Program-made: the position numbers and the translations under genes
The notes under the pieces: model-generated
Told to the model about the DNA's origin: nothing
Databases searched by the model: none
What the model saw: only the letters and a program-made list of their open reading frames with translations
Shown: positions 6,490 to 7,267 of the stretch, in pieces
Position numbering within the stretch: the first letter of the stretch is position 1
Layout: each line of letters begins with the position of its first letter
Source of the DNA: Chloroflexota bacterium
GTDB lineage: Bacteria; Chloroflexota; Anaerolineae; B4-G1; SLSP01
Length of the DNA stretch: 7,267 bases
Reading direction: 5' to 3'
Assembly: GCA_022707725.1 (NCBI GenBank)
Contig: JAKJAB010000170.1
Coordinates: 1-7,267, forward strand

Positions 6490-6523
6490 TACGCCAGCAA
6501 ACTGGCGCAACTACACCGTTGCG
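6483..6523. repeat. Overlapping inverted repeats upstream of the parM leader
   Basis: CGCCAG/CTGGCG (6492-6497 and 6502-6507) with a CAAA loop is extended by GGTGT/ACACC (6483-6487 and 6513-6517). A second repeat, CGCAAC/GTTGCG (6506-6511 and 6518-6523), overlaps it. The first hairpin shares 6483-6489 with the anti-Shine-Dalgarno arm, so the two structures exclude each other. Confidence 0.65.
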
Positions 6524-6527
6524 TTCA

Positions 6528-6536
6528 TGGTATAAT
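6528..6536 (+). promoter_or_regulatory. Extended -10 promoter element on the + strand
   Basis: TGGTATAAT is an exact extended -10 (TGnTATAAT). A -35 box at normal spacing is poor (CAACTA), which extended -10 promoters tolerate. Transcription would begin near 6543 and run rightward through two hairpins into the antisense strand of the excisionase-like gene; no + strand coding gene follows closely. Confidence 0.45.
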
Positions 6537-6541
6537 CAGGG

Positions 6542-6606
6542 TAGCCCACCGTTGGTTCAGTCAACGGTCGGGTTAGCGTCTGGTGGGTGTTGGTCGCACC
6601 CACCAG
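6542..6606 (+). ncRNA. Two-hairpin region, possible antisense small RNA or cis-acting DNA site
   Basis: Hairpin one pairs ACCGTTG (6548-6554) with CAACGGT (6562-6568) and extends to 6542-6575 with one bulge and one G-U pair. Hairpin two is a perfect 10-bp stem, CTGGTGGGTG/CACCCACCAG (6580-6589 and 6597-6606), with a 7-nt loop. CCCACC (6545-6550) could instead pair with GGTGGG (6582-6587). The first hairpin begins at the expected start of the + strand promoter. No T-run follows, so the end of any RNA is unknown, and a DNA function such as an origin or centromere is equally possible. Confidence 0.35.
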
Positions 6607-6619
6607 GCGTGCCCTTAAG

Positions 6620-6853
6620 TTATGCTTCAGTTGTTAAGACTTCGTCTTCAGATTTGGATTGCGCGGCGCGTCCGTCTAGCCACCGCTGTCCCTCTTCATA
6701 TGGAATCAACCAGGCATACCCAAACTTACGTGCTCGAATGATGCCATTTCTGCACATCCGCCGAATGTACGCAGCACTGATGCCTGCCTTTTGCGCAAGT
6801 GCCTCAACAGTCCATTCTTGAGAATCCGTTGTTTCCATTTGGCTTGATTCCAT
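6620..6853 (-). CDS. Excisionase-like helix-turn-helix DNA-binding protein
   Basis: The 77-residue protein has one winged helix-turn-helix of the excisionase/MerR-like type (HTH_17). WTVEALAQKAGISAAYIRRM (14-33) forms the helix-turn-helix, NGIIRARKFGYAWLIP (36-51) the wing, and YEEGQRWLDGR closes the domain, followed by an acidic tail. Such small proteins act as excisionases, setting recombination direction, or as repressors. With a serine recombinase in the element, a directionality-factor role is plausible but unproven. Two starts are possible: ATG 6853 or ATG 6838 (residue 6). Neither has a Shine-Dalgarno sequence; the consensus promoter places the transcript start at or next to 6853, which points to leaderless translation from 6853. 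The gene looks AT-richer than parM and the translocase gene. Confidence 0.78.
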   Translation of the reverse strand: MESSQMETTDSQEWTVEALAQKAGISAAYIRRMCRNGIIRARKFGYAWLIPYEEGQRWLDGRAAQSKSEDEVLTTEA

Positions 6854-6859
6854 ACCAGT

Positions 6860-6887
6860 ATTATAGTTCCAATCTCAGAACTGTCAA
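6860..6887 (-). promoter_or_regulatory. Consensus sigma-70 promoter of the excisionase-like gene
   Basis: On the - strand, TTGACA (6887-6882) and TATAAT (6865-6860) match the consensus at all 12 positions, with a 16-nt spacer. The expected transcript start is about 6853, the A of the first ATG. It may also feed parM through the structured leader. Confidence 0.85.
6865..6882. promoter_or_regulatory. Operator-like palindrome inside the promoter spacer
   Basis: AGTTC and GAACT form a perfect inverted repeat with an 8-nt centre, filling the space between the -35 and -10 boxes and overlapping one base of each. A bound dimer would block polymerase directly. The regulator is not identified. Confidence 0.5.
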
Positions 6888-6984
6888 GCCCCAATTTCTG
6901 CCAAACCGGTAATTTCATCGCCTACCTACACTATTCACCTGTTAACGTCCCCTTGCCGTGTGTGACTGCGCCGTCAACGCCCGT

Positions 6985-7012
6985 TTGACATTTCTGCCAA
7001 TTCCTCTACAAC
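6985..7012 (+). promoter_or_regulatory. Possible promoter of the right-edge gene
   Basis: TTGACA (6985-6990), a perfect -35, is followed after 16 nt by TACAAC (7007-7012), a 4/6 -10 box. The start would be near 7019, giving a leader of about 140 nt that contains the 7081-7140 repeats. Confidence 0.45.
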
Positions 7013-7080
7013 TGACGGTAGTAGTAACACAACACTCCTTATCCTACTCGCAAACGCTTCCGATGATGTCGCGGCATGTT

Positions 7081-7140
7081 ACGAATTTTTCATCACTCGC
7101 TGCCGGAAAATTCGTCGCTCAGTGACGGATTTTTCCACAC
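7081..7140. repeat. Three copies of an ACGAATTTTTC-like motif in alternating orientation
   Basis: ACGAATTTTTCATCAC (7081-7096) and ACGGATTTTTCCACAC (7125-7140) agree at 13 of 16 positions, 44 nt apart. Between them an inverted copy (7107-7115, AAAATTCGT) pairs exactly with 7081-7089. They lie just before the right-edge gene and could be operators, iterons or a leader hairpin. Confidence 0.6.
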
Positions 7141-7157
7141 AGAAATGAGGTGACAAA

Positions 7158-7267
7158 ATGTCAAAACAGACCGAAAAAAACAGTGAGTTTGCGGCCTTGG
7201 CTGATCGGGGCATCCGCGCCTACCAACACGCGGAGCAATTGAGGCTGATTGGGATGGCGGACCAATA
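7158..7267 (+). CDS. Start of a divergent gene, function unknown (3' partial)
   Basis: ATG 7158 has GAGGTG 5 nt upstream (7147-7152) and opens a frame that runs off the window after 36 codons. The peptide begins MSKQTEKNSEFAALADRG and continues with a helical, charged stretch (AYQHAEQLRLIGMADQ). No motif is recognisable in so short a piece. Its position opposite the excisionase-like gene, with repeats ahead of it, would suit a replication or regulatory gene, but that is only a guess from layout. Confidence 0.65.
   Translation, partial: MSKQTEKNSEFAALADRGIRAYQHAEQLRLIGMADQ

Larger units (their letters stand above)
6854..7157. other. Divergent intergenic region between the excisionase-like gene and the right-edge gene
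   Basis: This 304-nt stretch holds the consensus - strand promoter with its palindrome at 6860-6887, a possible + strand promoter at 6985-7012 and a set of related repeats at 7081-7140. I see no coding sequence between 6890 and 7157 that has both a start signal and family resemblance, and no tRNA. Confidence 0.6.
1637..7267. mobile_element. Left part of an integrated element (serine recombinase, ParM/ParR, FtsK-like translocase)
   Basis: The element starts at the break in the enolase-family gene and continues past the right edge. In order from the junction it carries a large serine recombinase, a two-helix membrane protein, an FtsK-type translocase, a ribbon-helix-helix protein, an actin-like ATPase, structured intergenic DNA, an excisionase-like protein and a divergent gene. 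This cargo fits an integrative element that is segregated or transferred as double-stranded DNA, or an integrated plasmid. No relaxase, replication initiator or capsid gene is seen in the visible part, so transfer ability is unproven. The right boundary is not in the window. Confidence 0.78.

Noticed and set aside
6471..6821. A + strand frame preceded by AAGGAGGT
   Set aside because: The AAGGAGGT is an arm of the inverted repeat that pairs with the parM ribosome binding site. The start would be TTG at poor spacing, and the frame is antisense to the excisionase-like gene.
6865..6882. LexA-type SOS box
   Set aside because: The half-sites are GTTC...GAAC, the reverse order of the GAAC-N4-GTTC box, and the spacing is different.
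7081..7140. CRISPR array
   Set aside because: Only two imperfect direct copies of 16 nt are present, with no regular repeat-spacer pattern and no cas gene.

Overview
The window joins two kinds of DNA. Positions 1 to about 1637 look like bacterial chromosome. About 1637 to the right edge looks like the left end of an integrated mobile element whose other end is outside the window. Moderately high GC, strong AGGAGG-type ribosome binding sites and the style of the LysM and enolase-family proteins fit a Chloroflexota (Anaerolineae-like) bacterium, but that assignment is inference and weak.

Chromosomal part (+ strand): the 3' end of a Gln/Pro-rich protein gene of unknown function; a LysM protein with a long Ala/Glu/Lys coiled coil and no signal peptide; a clear rho-independent terminator; then a mandelate racemase/muconate lactonizing enzyme (enolase superfamily) gene with its own likely promoter. 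The enolase-family gene is cut after about residue 163, in the early barrel region. The large serine recombinase gene ends, on the opposite strand, inside that cut gene, so this is read as an attL-type junction.

Element part (- strand, right to left): a small excisionase-like DNA-binding protein behind a consensus promoter with an 18-bp operator-like palindrome in its spacer; a 276-nt intergenic region dense in inverted repeats; an actin-like ParM-family ATPase; a ribbon-helix-helix ParR-like protein; a soluble FtsK/SpoIIIE-type DNA translocase; a small protein with two membrane segments; and the large serine recombinase. ParM to the translocase form a tight gene set with short gaps. At the right edge a divergent + strand gene of unknown function begins.

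Taken together, the element carries integration (serine recombinase), probable directionality control (excisionase-like protein), segregation (ParM/ParR) and a dsDNA translocase with a possible membrane partner. This resembles actinobacterial AICE-type elements, which move double-stranded DNA with one FtsK-like protein, or an integrating plasmid. No replication protein, relaxase, phage structural gene or CRISPR array is visible here.

The most unusual non-coding signal is the leader in front of parM. It holds three nested inverted repeats. The outermost can pair with the parM Shine-Dalgarno sequence, and it overlaps a competing upstream hairpin, giving a switch-like layout.
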